A stretch of 32,638 nt of DNA from Entrophospora sp. SA101 (GCA_958430865.1 CAUDNR010000312.1:1-32638); one strand, 5' to 3'. Counted from the stretch's first letter, positions 1 to 10,971 are shown. A program made the numbers and translations. The notes: generated by a model from the sequence alone, not told the origin.

Positions 1-78
1 TTTTTTAAAATCCAATGTGTGGATCACATAATATTTCAAAAATTTTAACTTTTGAGTATAGATGATCCGCACTGTATT
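1..78. mobile_element. Terminal fragment of a Tc1/mariner-like element
   Basis: The bases TATAGATGATCCGCACTGTA at 58-77 nearly repeat TATAGATGATCTGCACTGTA at 19983-20002. Both end in CACTG followed by TA. Read in reverse this is TA-CAGTG, the usual outer end of Tc1/mariner-type elements next to their TA target site. The AT-rich sequence just inside is loosely similar at both places. No matching left end is visible, so this is only one end of an element. The element type is inferred from the end motif. Confidence 0.35.
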
Positions 79-254
79 TCCCAGACTAATAATAAAGCGA
101 AAAATAAGAATTATCATACGTGGTACAGTTATATGAACTTCTATGCAGATTCATCCGTGATGTGATTGGTTGGTAATTATTCCAGTTTAACGATCAGGCT
201 CCGGATCTAATTGGCATTATATTGAGGCGTGATGTAATTTACATAGTTCAATAA

Positions 255-930
255 TTAGGCATTTGCCAACCTCCAGCTAATTTTACCCTTCACTTTACGC
301 TTTCGAATAGGGTGTTTCTTTGCAGATACAGTCATGTGCATATTATCTTCGGCATCAGAAAGAGATTTCTTAATCATATTCGTAAGCTCCTCCAATTTTA
401 GGCCAAGTTTACTCTCACCAGAGGCAGTCGTATAATGGTCAGCTTTGCTCTTCTTCTTTTGAGGACAATTGTAAGAATTGGATTCTGATGAATCGGTCTC
501 TGTTCTAGAATCAGAATGGTCTAATGATTTATTTTTACTAGAGCTGACTTTGTTAAAATCGTTTTTGATCGGAATACTCATACCATCTATTTCATTTTTG
601 TATAAAAATCATTAATTTCAGAAGAAAACCCGAAACCTATTTTTGCTTTATGTATCCATAACCAATCTTGTCCTAATACCAGATCAAATGGTGGATTTTT
701 TCGAATTATAAAGTCAATTGTTTCAATACCATCCAAGCTTTGCCACCTCCCTTTATAATGAAATCGTAAATCTAGACCTTTTATTTCTTCACCTATCAGA
801 TCATCACCGAATTGACATTCTAATCCGTAATCAGATTCAAGCTTATTTGCTAATAGTATTGGATTTAGATGTTATATTGATTAATGCTTTAACTGGGGTT
901 TTTCCTTCTACTAGCGTATTGATGAACATG
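255..930 (-). pseudogene. Decayed retropepsin-like (aspartic protease) gene
   Basis: Three minus-strand frames join into one protease-like reading. Near 910-845 is VEGKTPVKAL followed by N-I-T where retropepsins have the catalytic D-T/S-G. Frame then shifts to a stretch at 845-587 that contains DLVLGQDWLWIHKAKIGF, the hydrophobic-hydrophobic-G-x-D-W-L segment of retroviral-type proteases. A second shift, consistent with one lost base in an A run near 590-600, leads into the 108-residue tail at 581-255. The tail is rich in Ser and Lys and ends ISWRLANA. Loss of the catalytic Asp and two frame breaks mark a pseudogene. It could derive from a retrotransposon or from a host family with this domain. 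It recalls a repeated Rhizophagus protein family, but that is from memory. Confidence 0.6.
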
Positions 931-951
931 TTAAATATATTTAATGATGTA

Positions 952-1511
952 CAGTGTGTAATGAAAAAAAATGACCTCTAAATTTGTTTTCTAAGAAAGT
1001 AACCAAAATCCAAAGCCGCATAATAAAAATTATGTCAAAGAATCAAAAGATCATAAATTATTACATGTAAAAATTTTGAAGCATATTATTATGTGGGCTT
1101 TAGAGCAATGATTAAAAAACTTTGCATTGAAATTTTTCTAGTTGAATTTCTTTTATTTTTAATTGACAAATTTTTAGAAAATATGGGTACATATAGTTTT
1201 ATATAAATGATCTTCGGAACTTAAGCTACAAATTAATATATATTTTTTATATGATTATTATGTGTGTTTTTGTGTTAAAGCAATTGTTAAAAAGTTTCAT
1301 GTTAAAATTTCGGAGGCAAAAATTTAAAAAAAATTAAAAAAAGAGACATGATTTGACCTTACAAAAAATTGGCAATAGTATTTTATATTGAGTTTTTTTT
1401 TAAATAAAGTAATTGATTGACTTTTAAATGAATCTAATTTTGTTTAATTATCTCATGTATTTCTTGGGTAGTTTAATTTTTTGTGAGGTCAATTTTTTTC
1501 ATTACACACTG
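952..1511. mobile_element. 560 bp Tc1/mariner-type MITE with TA target site
   Basis: The left end reads TA-CAGTGTGTAATGAAAAAAAATG and the reverse of the right end reads TA-CAGTGTGTAATGAAAAAAATTG. This gives terminal inverted repeats of roughly 28 bp with few mismatches, flanked by TA at 950-951 and 1512-1513. There is no transposase frame inside, so it is non-autonomous. The interior holds two diverged copies of one segment (about 1081-1160 and 1250-1330, both with TTATTATGTG and AAAGCAAT-like cores). It also holds an internal copy of the sub-terminal sequence near 1345-1365. It lies between two decayed genes. Confidence 0.75.
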
Positions 1512-1560
1512 TATATTATCTGGAAAAAATAACTAATAAATAATTACCCATTCTTCGATA

Positions 1561-1822
1561 TTAAATGCAATCATTTGTAACCCATGATGAATAATTAGGA
1601 ATAATCACACCAGTCTCTCTGATATAATTATTGATTGCAGAAATAAGATCTGTTTTGTCTAATGTATTGATTAAAACTAACCTATTCCGTCCACTGGTGA
1701 AGATTGGAGTATGTAAATCATTTGAATAATCAGGATATTCGATTTTAATTTTCAGATTGAGTTTTTAATCACCTCTTCGCTAATTCCTTTACATCCCTCC
1801 AAACCAAGATATTTCAAATTAG
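1561..1822 (-). pseudogene. C-terminal fragment of an LRR (F-box/LRR-like) gene
   Basis: The minus strand encodes TNLKYLGLEGCKGISEEVIK, a typical cysteine-containing leucine-rich repeat of the F-box/LRR type common in Rhizophagus. After this comes a frame break (a TGA, bypassed by one base). A second frame then runs from LKIKIEYPDYSNDL to a stop at 1561 with no further interruption. The upstream part is missing: the LRR is cut where the MITE begins at about 1826. It is a truncated, frameshifted remnant. The LRR call rests on a single repeat; the tail is not recognised. Confidence 0.5.
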
Positions 1823-1827
1823 TAGTA

Positions 1828-2001
1828 CAGTGTTGATTTCCAAAATTAGAGAGTTTCGCAACCATGCGAAAGTCAAAAGGTTTTGCCATAAGTCAAAACT
1901 AGTTTTGATTTTTGACTATTGACTTTTGATTTAGTTTTGACATATAACTTTTAATTTTAGTTTTGACTTTCACCTCTCAAAATAGTTTTGGCGACCAACG
2001 C
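1828..2001. mobile_element. MITE, about 174 bp, at the left edge of duplication copy A
   Basis: The left end is TA-CAGTGTTGATTTCCAAAA and the reverse of the right end is TA-GCGTTGGTCGCCAAAA, an imperfect inverted repeat flanked by TA. The interior alternates AGTTTTGA/TTTGACTT-like runs. Compared with its partner at 21017-21188, the first 68 bp differ at six sites. Three of these are CpG in the partner and TpG or CpA here. From 1896 on the two are identical. Confidence 0.65.
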
Positions 2002-2003
2002 TA

Positions 2004-4947
2004 GTTTACACCTGTAACAAATTCCGATTTTTCATCACCTACTCCAACAACCAGTCCAACCAGTAGTCACATTTATCATTCTAACCTGAATCAGTGCTTT
2101 CAGATGTTACTGAATTGTATTAGTGTGAACTAGTACTATAATTATCGTCTTCGGGATGATTCATTCTCTCTACATTAAAAGTCGGCATTAATCTAGCTGC
2201 CAAAAATGTAAATTAATTGACTTAAAATAATATTTCTAGAAAAACTATTTGTTTGGTCTTATGGTGATAAATAAAGTGATAATCACCATTCTTATGACTC
2301 ATTTAATTTTCCTTTGATGTTTCTTTGCTTATTTTTCTTTTCATTTTAGTTTTATCCATCTTTTTTAAAGAAAAGAAATTTTTTATCTTTTATTTGATCG
2401 AACATGTATATTATTAATATATATTATTAATACTGTAATTTATACATATGGGTTGTACAAAGAAGTGTTATTTTGTTGACGCGATTGGTTTTTTTTTTTT
2501 GGTAAAATAATAAAATGAAGAAACGTAAATGTTGTTTGGCATGATATGATACGGTTCTCCTAAAGAAGACAAGGTATTGATTATTGATGACAAGAGGTAT
2601 ACAAAAAAAAATTTTTTATATTATTATTTTATATAAAATATCTTATTGGAATCAAAATGTGGATGGTGCAGGATTTATCTTTAGGTAATATTATAGAGAA
2701 TTTTCATCAAGATAATAATTAAATGGTTGGTATCGATTTTGCTTTTCGTAATCATAATTATTAATATTAATTATTAAAATATATAATCACATGATGTCAA
2801 GGCACATGACTGTTGCAAAAAGAACATTTCGATTCTAGCATTTGATTATCAGGAATTTTACAGACATCAAGGCACACACGTTACCTTGAAGATATTACAA
2901 TCATTTTCACACATTCCTTATATTCACAAGGTTAATCTGACCTGGATCCCTCCGATGATGCAATGATGTTGTTAAATTTTAGGGGAGGAGTGCATGGCCC
3001 TGGAGTTTATTGAGAGACTGCATCATTGTCAAGGACATCCTAATCATCCTCCCTCACAGCACCTAAACTAACGTCACCCAGATGAGCATGCTAGCTGAAG
3101 AATTGCCTGCAACGATCCTACTTCTAGGTAAATGCGGTTGGCTCTGTAGCCAAGAAGGTACAACTCTAAAGTGCTAGGAGTGCTATGTAAACATACAGGT
3201 TAATGAAGCAATAATTCTTTTGAGAAATTTTCTGAAATTGCATTTGTGCTTTGATGTTAAGAGGAAAGTTATAAACCCATCTTTGCTCTACAGGTCAGGA
3301 TGTCACAAGTAAACATCACATGAGTGCTGTCTCTCATCAATGATCAATGCTCATATGGTAACAGCCAAGTCTGATCTGAGAGGAAGATAATGGGTGAAAT
3401 CTTGTCAATCTTATAAAATCCTTCTAATGTGTTGACAATTTTTCATCTGCAGAAGAAAAAATTCCATGGATATGAAAGACTTGCAATTGCGCATTCTTTA
3501 TGGGAATTTTTTTATTAAATCTGATACCTGTAATCAATGTCATCAGATTTATTATTCTGTTCATAAGAAACCATACGATGGGAAGGAAAATATTTTTTTG
3601 ATCCTCCCTATTTATTTATTCTATGAACTGGATAGACATGCATTATTAAAAGTTTCATTCATGCAAGTCCTTGGTATTATTACCACCTGGTGATCCAATT
3701 GTTTGTTATGTCAATGGTGATATCGAGCGTATTGCGTAATAGTCATAACCATCGTGAATATTTAATGGATAGAGACATTCACATACAAAGAAATGATTAA
3801 ATGTTTGTTTTGTTTGTTAAAGACATATAATTAATTATATTTAAAATATGCAATAAAAAATCACATGACTGCATCACTATGTCAATCAAGTTATGATTTA
3901 AATTCTTTAGAGTCCCATCTTTCTTTGCTTATATATTAATCTATCGGTTCTCTTTTTACTGGTTGAATGATGCCAAATTGGGTATCAGTAAATACCAGAT
4001 CACCATTAGCGCTGAACTATTCATTTTAACATAATAAAATGCAAAAAGTCGATCAAATCCACTATAGTAACAATTTTTTTACAGATGGAATATATTAATT
4101 ACAGCTGTTTCATAAAAGAAAATCTTTTCAATAATGGTGGGTGATTATTGATGCAACTTTTCATTCTAGTTTAAACTATTAATATTAATATTAATATTAA
4201 TATTAACATAGAGATTGTGAATCAATTGAAAATTTATATTGTTATAGTTCATTGATGATTTAAAAGAATAAAGAAAAAAAGGTCTGTGCATTGGTTGGAA
4301 ATGCAAATAACATCAATAATAAATTGATATTATGCTATGAACGCGAAAGGAAATGAAGAAATATCCAAATTTCTTCTTGAATGTAAAATATAGGTGGATT
4401 CCATTTAATAAATTTAATAATAGAATAAAGGCGGGTTTATAAACAAAGGGTATGGGAAATAGAAAAATCGATATTGCAGTTGAAAAGACTATACAATCCT
4501 AGGACAGATCAATTGATGTGTTAACACAGCCAGCACATATTAATTCGTAATCCAGTAAATTTTAACAATAATACAGAAAAGTGACTTTCAATTATATAAC
4601 ATGTCCTAACCCAATGTTAATAGTGAGTTTCATTCGACATTGGAATAATTCGACATTAGCAAAAAAAAGATATAATGAAAACATATGTTTTCCGTGTGGG
4701 ATTTTTTAATACCCTGGAAGCCTTTTATTTATAATTAAGTAAAGAAATCTAAAAGTCTTTATTTTTAGGTAACTAATATACATAATAAAAAAAAATAACT
4801 TTAATCTAAAGCTATTTTTTAAAAAAATCATTAATTATTAACATAACTAGATTTTTTTAATGAAAAAAAAAAACAATATATACAAATAATAAAATATTAT
4901 TAAAAAAAATAACGTCCTATGTGAGTGATGATACAACAAAAAATTAA
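2004..4947. other. Long stretch without a recognised gene (copy A)
   Basis: I see no recognisable protein or RNA gene. A less AT-rich island at about 2930-3400 stands out, but its frames are short and match nothing I know. A 75-codon open frame at 3466-3693 on the plus strand (begins MDMKDLQLRIL, has a CNQCHQ) is intact in both copies, yet has no recognised domain and may be chance. A (TTAATA)n microsatellite lies at about 4178-4206. The motif TCACATGA occurs at 2787, 3316 and 3861. Confidence 0.4.
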
Positions 4948-6114
4948 TTACTTGTTTACAATATCTGACATGCTCAAACAAGGTGTTGTTGGATCAGCAC
5001 AAAGGTCTCCAAAAATTTTTACCCATAATGGCCTTGAACTACTAAGTAGAACCAGCGAAAGTAGCATAAATGCTACAAACGCACCAGAAATACAAAAGTG
5101 AAAACGAACTAGGAGCTGGATATTTTTGTCACGTATTCTCATAATATTGAATAATAGCGAGACTAAATTATTAATCGTCCACAGCCCACACAGCACGCTC
5201 AGAAAGCGGCTTCTACATCCATATCCGATTGGGTTTGTGAAATAGGCTAAAATCACTGCTAGCCATGGAGCTATGATCGAGAATAAACCAGTCTCAATAA
5301 TGTTATATCTTCTATCCATTGGAGAATCTTTTACTATTATTTTCCCAACGATCTTTTTATTTGGGTTGTGAACCACCACTATCCCCCCCACCACTTTCTT
5401 AAAAATAGCTGGCAAAGTCCAAGCCAATGTTAGTGGTATATATGGCCATTCCTCTTTGATACATGGTCCGATTGCCCTGCTTATCCCCGCAAATATCCCT
5501 ACTACTATGTAATAAATGGATACCATGTAACTAAGGCGATCTAATATTGATGCCTCAGCCACACATCCTTTCATAAGTTCTTTCTGTTCTGGGGTGAGCT
5601 CCATTATTTTAGTATTCCATCCAAAAAGCTTATAGTTGAGTATTACACTACTTATTTCTGGATTAATACTTTCTAATGTAATAGTAATATCATCACCATT
5701 CTTATTATTATCTTCTGACCTATTATTATCTCGCGCTGCATCATCATTATTATTGCTATTATTTTTTTCTTCCAACCTAATATTATTATCTTTCGCATAG
5801 TTATCATTATTATTATCATTGTTTTCTATTATTCCACTATTTTCAAAATCAATTGATTTAAAGTGATCATATTCGAGCCAATATGTGCTCATAATTATCG
5901 CATCGTTTTTTACATTACAGTAATAAACGAGTCCCTCTATAGGTGCCCCCAGGCACAGAAATATCCATCGGAGCTTCTCCCTAAAACCACCCACTGGTGT
6001 GGCCCCTAATATCGCTATAGCAGATAAGGAACCCAAGACATACTGGGGTATAGAGACTAATAATGCATGTACAAATTTAACTATTTCTACAGTAAGGACT
6101 TCTGCTGCTGGCAT
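4948..6114 (-). CDS. Multi-pass membrane protein with an Asn/Asp-rich loop, 388 aa (copy A)
   Basis: A single-exon frame that I do not recognise. Hydrophobic segments suggest about seven membrane spans at residues 13-37, 49-66, 193-215, 225-247, 273-293, 304-324 and 335-357. Between spans two and three is a polar loop. Residues about 97-142 of it are almost all Asn, Asp, Glu and Lys, encoded by repeated AAT/GAT-type triplets, which suggests slippage growth. There is no signal-peptide-like n-region, and the second residue is Pro. The start is the first Met of the frame, directly downstream of a poly-A run on the plus strand (T-rich leader). The 5' flank holds no neighbouring gene for 1.7 kb. 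The copy at 24135-25301 encodes the same protein. The function is unknown; transport or signalling would be a guess. Confidence 0.65.
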   Translation of the reverse strand: MPAAEVLTVEIVKFVHALLVSIPQYVLGSLSAIAILGATPVGGFREKLRWIFLCLGAPIEGLVYYCNVKNDAIIMSTYWLEYDHFKSIDFENSGIIENNDNNNDNYAKDNNIRLEEKNNSNNNDDAARDNNRSEDNNKNGDDITITLESINPEISSVILNYKLFGWNTKIMELTPEQKELMKGCVAEASILDRLSYMVSIYYIVVGIFAGISRAIGPCIKEEWPYIPLTLAWTLPAIFKKVVGGIVVVHNPNKKIVGKIIVKDSPMDRRYNIIETGLFSIIAPWLAVILAYFTNPIGYGCRSRFLSVLCGLWTINNLVSLLFNIMRIRDKNIQLLVRFHFCISGAFVAFMLLSLVLLSSSRPLWVKIFGDLCADPTTPCLSMSDIVNK

Positions 6115-7849
6115 TTCTATACAAAAAAAAAAAAAAAATTAGCCTTCAAATATCAAAATTATTTATAAATGTAAGTTGATTTGCATACTTTAAAAGTTTT
6201 TATTTCAATTATAGGAAATTTTACGATATTATAGGAAATAAAATTCTTAGCATCCAAACAAATAAAAGTCAAAACGATATAATTCTACTTGGATGAATCT
6301 TTTGCGTGTATTTATGCTTATTTCCATTGTACAAAAATTTTAAACTCAAAAATGGTTACATAATATAGGGAATTTCATTATTCATAATAAAGTAGTAATT
6401 TGAGTTATTCGAATTGCATAGTTTGGAAGTTTCATTAAATTCTTTGAAATAAATTCGTTACACTGATATCAATTATTTATATTTCCATTTGTATTTCGAA
6501 TCAAGCGATCAAATTGAATGTTAGAATCATCAAACTAATCAAATTATCAAACAAGTAATTCGAATATCACTACCCAAACAATCTTACTAAAAAAGGAGTT
6601 CGATTCTTACTTTCTGTTCCTATTTGAATTCGAATAAGGAATATGAATTGTACTCATCGGAATTTGATTTATAATTAACAAAAAAAAGCCATTGTTTTCT
6701 TCTATAACCAGATAAAAACAATTATTTGTTTGTTTATTAGTGTAAATAAAAAATCTAATGAAACAACATGTGGACGAGCACAAAAAGTTTATATTCGTAG
6801 ATCAGGGAATTTTTATATATATTGGGCATCTCACAAAATTAATCATTTCTAAATCTTGTCAAGTTATTTACAGATTTGAATCATATGACAGCAACTTCTT
6901 GCTCACACACACATTATATTGTCTAAAAAAGAAATTTGAATTTTTTTTTTTTTGTTTTCATGTTTTTGTATAAAAGTTTGAAATTTTTATTTTGTGTAGC
7001 CTAGAAGCCACTAAGTCACTTGGTCGCTGAACTTTTTCCTCTATCGCATGACCTTTTTCTCATTTGCTGATTTTTGGGAATTAGGTTTAAAAGCTGCACA
7101 AGACAAATTGAAGTATTAGAAATTTTCTTATCAATAACAATTTTTTTTAATAGCTGCGTAACAATCATTAAAAATATAATTTTTTTATGGTCGAATAACA
7201 ATTCTTTAATCAACAAAATTGTGTATATTGTATTATATGTTTTAACAGAGGATTTGCAGTGAGCCTTTTCATACATTAATGAGATTGTTTGTGAAGGCAA
7301 AAAAACAGTTTCATCATGTTAATTCAAATTTCAGTGAAGCACTAATTAGTAAAAACTCATTTATTTGTTATTATATGCAATTTATTATTCTTGCACGAAA
7401 ACTTAATTTTTATTACTGATTTTTTTATTTGACAAATTGGCACTTTTTGTTTTTGTCCTTCTGTATGCTGCTATGAATCATTTATATCCACTTTTTTATT
7501 TTTTATTTTCATTAATGGAATATATACATCCATCAAGAAAGGCAAGGAACATTATTGAAGCTCTCCATCCTTCAGCTATCTAATTCTCAAATGGGACCTT
7601 TAATGTTATATTTATTAAATTCGTGAACATTAATAAAAAAACAAATAAACCAGTTTTTTGCTCAACAAATAATAATTTATATGGGCGAAGCTTTTAATTT
7701 TTGACATGAGTATTGTATTTTTTTTTTTTTGAGCAAATATATCTTTGTCATTCCAAGTAATGCAGATAGACCAATCTCAACCAAGTGTCTATGCCACCGA
7801 ATTCTGCACTAAAATTCCAAATGTAAAAATGAGTGTTGAGAGAAATTTT
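6115..7849. other. Intergenic AT-rich stretch (copy A)
   Basis: No gene is recognised here. Between about 6390 and 6650 the core TTCGAA recurs several times, including a near-palindrome CCTATTTGAATTCGAATAAGG-like site around 6620-6640, which may be remains of foldback elements. Short open frames at 6758-6973 (plus) and 7016-7300 (minus) have low-complexity, AT-driven composition and overlap each other. I do not call them genes. Confidence 0.4.
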
Positions 7850-8785
7850 TTCCTAGCCGGCTAACATCAATACTATGAAGTTCTCATGGAGTGATTTCTG
7901 GGGAAATCGGAAGACAAAGATTGGTCAAAGGCTTCCTGCTCATATTGATGTGGAACTTCTTGAATTTCAATGATTTATTATAAAAAATCAAAACTAATTT
8001 GAATATGAATTTTCAGAAATTGCTTACAGTTGTCACGTGTTGACTTGATGAAAAAGTCAAGTACCTATTGGTTCTCATGGAGCGGTTACTGGGAGAAATT
8101 GGAAGACAAAGATAGATCAAAAACTTCCTGCTCATATTAATGTAAATTTCAACAATTTATTATAAAAAAATAAAAACAATTTGAATATGAACTTTCAGAA
8201 ATTGGAAATATAGATTTTATTTTAATATGGTCAACTGGAAATGAAAAAATCCTTTTACATGTGGCCTTACAATTCCTGAAGATGGTACAAAATTGCTACC
8301 AACTGTTGTTTTTAATGGCAAACAATTTACCTCCTCAAATTATCATGGTTGGACAAGATTGGAATAAAGCTTGGTTTGATAAGGTGTAGAATTACAAAAA
8401 AAGCACTTTTTATTATGTATAGCTTTAAAGTTCACAAGACAGATCCTATCAAAAAAATTGCACAAGATGAAAATGCTGATCTAGAAATCATTCAGGGGTT
8501 CTCACCTCTTTTACTTCAAAAAATTATTTAAGATAGATTTTGTGAAATGTGGAATACTTGGATGAGTTTGGGTAAATTCACCTGTACCAAAGTGGAAATT
8601 TGAGAAAGCCTGAAGATAGGCAATGTTATTTGTAAATGGATTCTTGAGGTTTGGAATGAAATTCCAAAAAAAATTATTATGAAATCATTTAAAGTGTTGC
8701 ATTAGTAATGCAATTGACAGAAGATCATTTTTTGGGGAATGAGGAAAATGAAAATGAGGAAGATGAATGTTATTATAAAAAATCA
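7850..8785 (+). pseudogene. Dead pogo/Tigger-type DDE transposase (copy A)
   Basis: Stretches in changing frames recall the Tigger/pogo-like transposases that are abundant in Rhizophagus. KTKIGQRLPAHIDVELLEFQ lies at about 7912-7971. A segment with CGLTIPEDGTKLLPTVVFNG lies near 8265-8325. A C-terminal part has ICKWILEVWNEIPKKIIMKS near 8628-8690, then a tail with NEENENEEDE near 8740-8770. Several stops and frame changes interrupt the reading, and an internal stretch is duplicated. The first catalytic Asp region is not readable. The partner at 27037-27972 carries the same lesions. The family call is from motif memory. Confidence 0.6.
7880..8206 (+). repeat. Diverged tandem duplication inside the dead transposase (copy A)
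   Basis: GTTCTCATGGAG at 7880 and at 8071 each open about 140 bp of similar sequence: GGAAGACAAAGAT, then CTTCCTGCTCATATT, then TTTGAATATGAA and TTTCAGAAATTG. The period is 191 bp. The two units have diverged by substitutions and small indels, so this duplication is older than the large segmental one. It is repeated at 27067-27393. Confidence 0.7.
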
Positions 8786-8828
8786 AAATATATGTAGAGC
8801 TTATATTTGTTACTTGTAATGTTTATAT

Positions 8829-10439
8829 TCAAGTGCTACAATATGGTTTATTTACTAATTTGTATACCTCAAGTTCTTCTAATAAACAAAATGGATTTAT
8901 AAGGTTCAAATTATATTCATTATAATTAGAGCCTTTACTATAATAATAACGACAATAAGGTTCATTATTAATGCTGTGAAAAAGTTGCAAGTTGTTCATA
9001 TCTATTGTTTTTTCCTTAAATTTTATTTTATACTCTGTAAAATCAAACGGAACATTACGATATATTGCACGTTGAGAATTCCTGATTCTACTTAAAATGG
9101 AATTACTTGATTGTTTTTTGTCAATCTTAAAAATAAAACTTTTGTCTGTTTCAATCCAATAATGTTCCATTTGAGATTTTCCCTTGACATTCCAAAAAAC
9201 TGGATTATATCCACCAACCAATTCATCTGTTCCTTTAAGCTTCATAATGAATACAGTTTGTTTAATGCCAAAACATTTATTCTCAAAAGTTGATTGAGAG
9301 AATCCATCACGAGTACCACATAAAATTAATTCAAATTTATAAGGTATATCATTGTCCTCAATCCAGCTAGAAATTAAATTCTTCATCTGTGAATTTAATA
9401 ATTTTCCTATTCCTGCTCTTGGACCTTTTTGAAGAATTAATGACCTTGGTTGCCATTTATCAAAAAAATAACATTGATGAAGTTCTTCGTATATTTTTGG
9501 ATCAAAGATTTCTTTACAAGGTTTAATTTTATAAAAAAAATCTTCTCTAGATATTTCTTGGAATCTTATTAATGGAATAACATCTTTTAAAATAGCTTTC
9601 AACTTGATGAAATGGTCTTTATTCAATTTTGAAATATTAATATCATTTATTTCTTCTTTATCATCAACATCAATTTGTCCTATTCCCCATTGAATCATAC
9701 ATTCCCAAGCATTAATTTCATTAAGTACTAAAGTATCTCTCTCCAATATGGATATAAGAATGGGTTTTTCAATAGTTTTGAAATCATTTGATTTTAAAAT
9801 TAATTCTGGATTGGTATCAATTAATTCCATAAAGTAATCTTGAAGTAAAGTAAATGATTGATATTTTGATGAAATTTTAAGAATATGTATTAAATTCTCT
9901 AGAATCCATTCCTTTTTTTCAATGATTAAATAATTTTGTAAATCATCAATTAATTCATTAAAATCTAATTCATCACACGCTTCAAGAAGTTCAAAAATTT
10001 TGTTTCCGCCCAGATTATCTATATTAAGAGTTCCATTGTAAATATAGCTATAAGTCATAAGTAATTTAAATTATTAAATCATTGATTAATATTAATTAAT
10101 CAATTAATAAAAATTAAAATAGTCTTACGTCAAAAGGACCTTGAATACATTTGGAGAAATGTTTTTTTTTTCAAATAAGATAATGCCATCATCAGATTTT
10201 TTAATCCAATCTTTTGATAAAGCAGTTTTAAAATATGAGGATCTTGCTTTTAAAATACTACAATGAGCTTTAAAATTTTTAACGTCCTCATCCACTCCAA
10301 CTCTAATTTCTACATCATAAAAGTCAGATTCATTTAATAACTTTGTTAAGTCATTTAAAAGTTTACTGATGTATTTCAATGGTAGGGTGTCATTAAATAA
10401 TAAGTTTAAATTTCCTAAAGATGAAAAACAAGTTGACAT
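8829..10439 (-). CDS. BTB-BACK-TLDc domain protein, 509 aa, one intron (copy A)
   Basis: Two exons, 10439-10129 and 10047-8829, with an 81 bp intron that starts GTAAG and ends TTATAG, join in frame (1530 nt with stop). Residues about 31-135 form a BTB/POZ domain: DFYDVEIRVG, then FKAHCSILKARSSYF, then the NVFKVLLTYIYNGTL pattern made across the splice. Residues about 140-270 fit a BACK-like helical linker. Residues about 320-505 form a TLDc domain, with SSWI, ILCGTRDGFS, the diagnostic GGYNP at 382-386, and DKSFIFKI. Such proteins are thought to act as Cul3 adaptor-like or stress-related factors. The family is strongly expanded in Rhizophagus, and no specific role can be given. AT-rich intergenic DNA separates it from the neighbours. 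The copy at 28016-29626 has the same sequence. Confidence 0.9.
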
Positions 10440-10646
10440 TTTGTTGCAAATTTTATTTTTTGGTGATTATTAGACAATAAAAATGATAATAGTTCTATAA
10501 ATAGCTCAAAGATGATCTCTTTAGTGAATCAATGGGAAAATAACTTGTAGATTTTAATGGTTATTAATTTAGCAGGAGTGTTGATGATAACATATACAGA
10601 ATTTCATTAATTAGAGTATTAAAAATTAATATCTTTGCATATCATC

Positions 10647-10742
10647 AAGTCTGGAAAGATAGCATCCCCTTTTTACATGTGTAACATTTTTTTATATTGA
10701 TGCTCAATTGTTTTAAAGTAGTGGTGCTATCTTTCCAGACTT
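10647..10742. repeat. 96 bp foldback with perfect 18 bp arms (copy A)
   Basis: AAGTCTGGAAAGATAGCA at 10647-10664 is the exact reverse complement of 10725-10742. The flanks CATC and TTATG continue the symmetry with one mismatch. It is either a tiny MITE or a transcribed hairpin. It lies about 200 bp upstream of the BTB-TLDc start, on the promoter side of that gene. It is repeated at 29834-29929. Confidence 0.7.
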
Positions 10743-10874
10743 TATGATCAATGTGAACATCGTGTCACATGGGGTTACAGGTTTCAAAATGTGATTAAAA
10801 TCTTTGCTTTTTTCTCAAGTGGGTATATAGAACTCTGCATAGACGGAAGAACCGGGAAAACATGCATCTGAGTT

Positions 10875-10971
10875 CAACTGTTACTAGGGATTCTATTCGA
10901 ATAAACAAATAATTCGATTAAGAAAATTAATTCAAATAAGCATTACGAATAGAAACCCTAGTTGACAGTTG
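10875..10971. mobile_element. Small foldback MITE, 97 bp (copy A)
   Basis: CAACTGTTACTAGGGATTCT at 10875 pairs with the reverse of 10946-10971 (CAACTGTCAACTAGGGTTTC). The arms continue to TATTCG, with one mismatch and a 2 bp offset. The AT-rich core is 46 bp and contains ATTCGATT and ATTCAAAT. It is repeated at 30062-30158. It lies about 20 bp before the point where the two duplication copies begin to diverge. Confidence 0.6.

Noticed and set aside
718..981. Plus-strand 87-codon frame
   Set aside because: It is opposite the retropepsin-like pseudogene and runs into the MITE; no sign of coding.
6758..7300. Short frames on both strands (71, 62 and 94 codons; copies at 25945-26487)
   Set aside because: They overlap each other, have AT-driven low-complexity composition and no recognisable motif; identity between copies only reflects the duplication.
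8349..8531. 60-codon plus-strand frame as a separate gene
   Set aside because: It is an open piece within the dead pogo-type transposase, out of the frame of most recognisable motifs.
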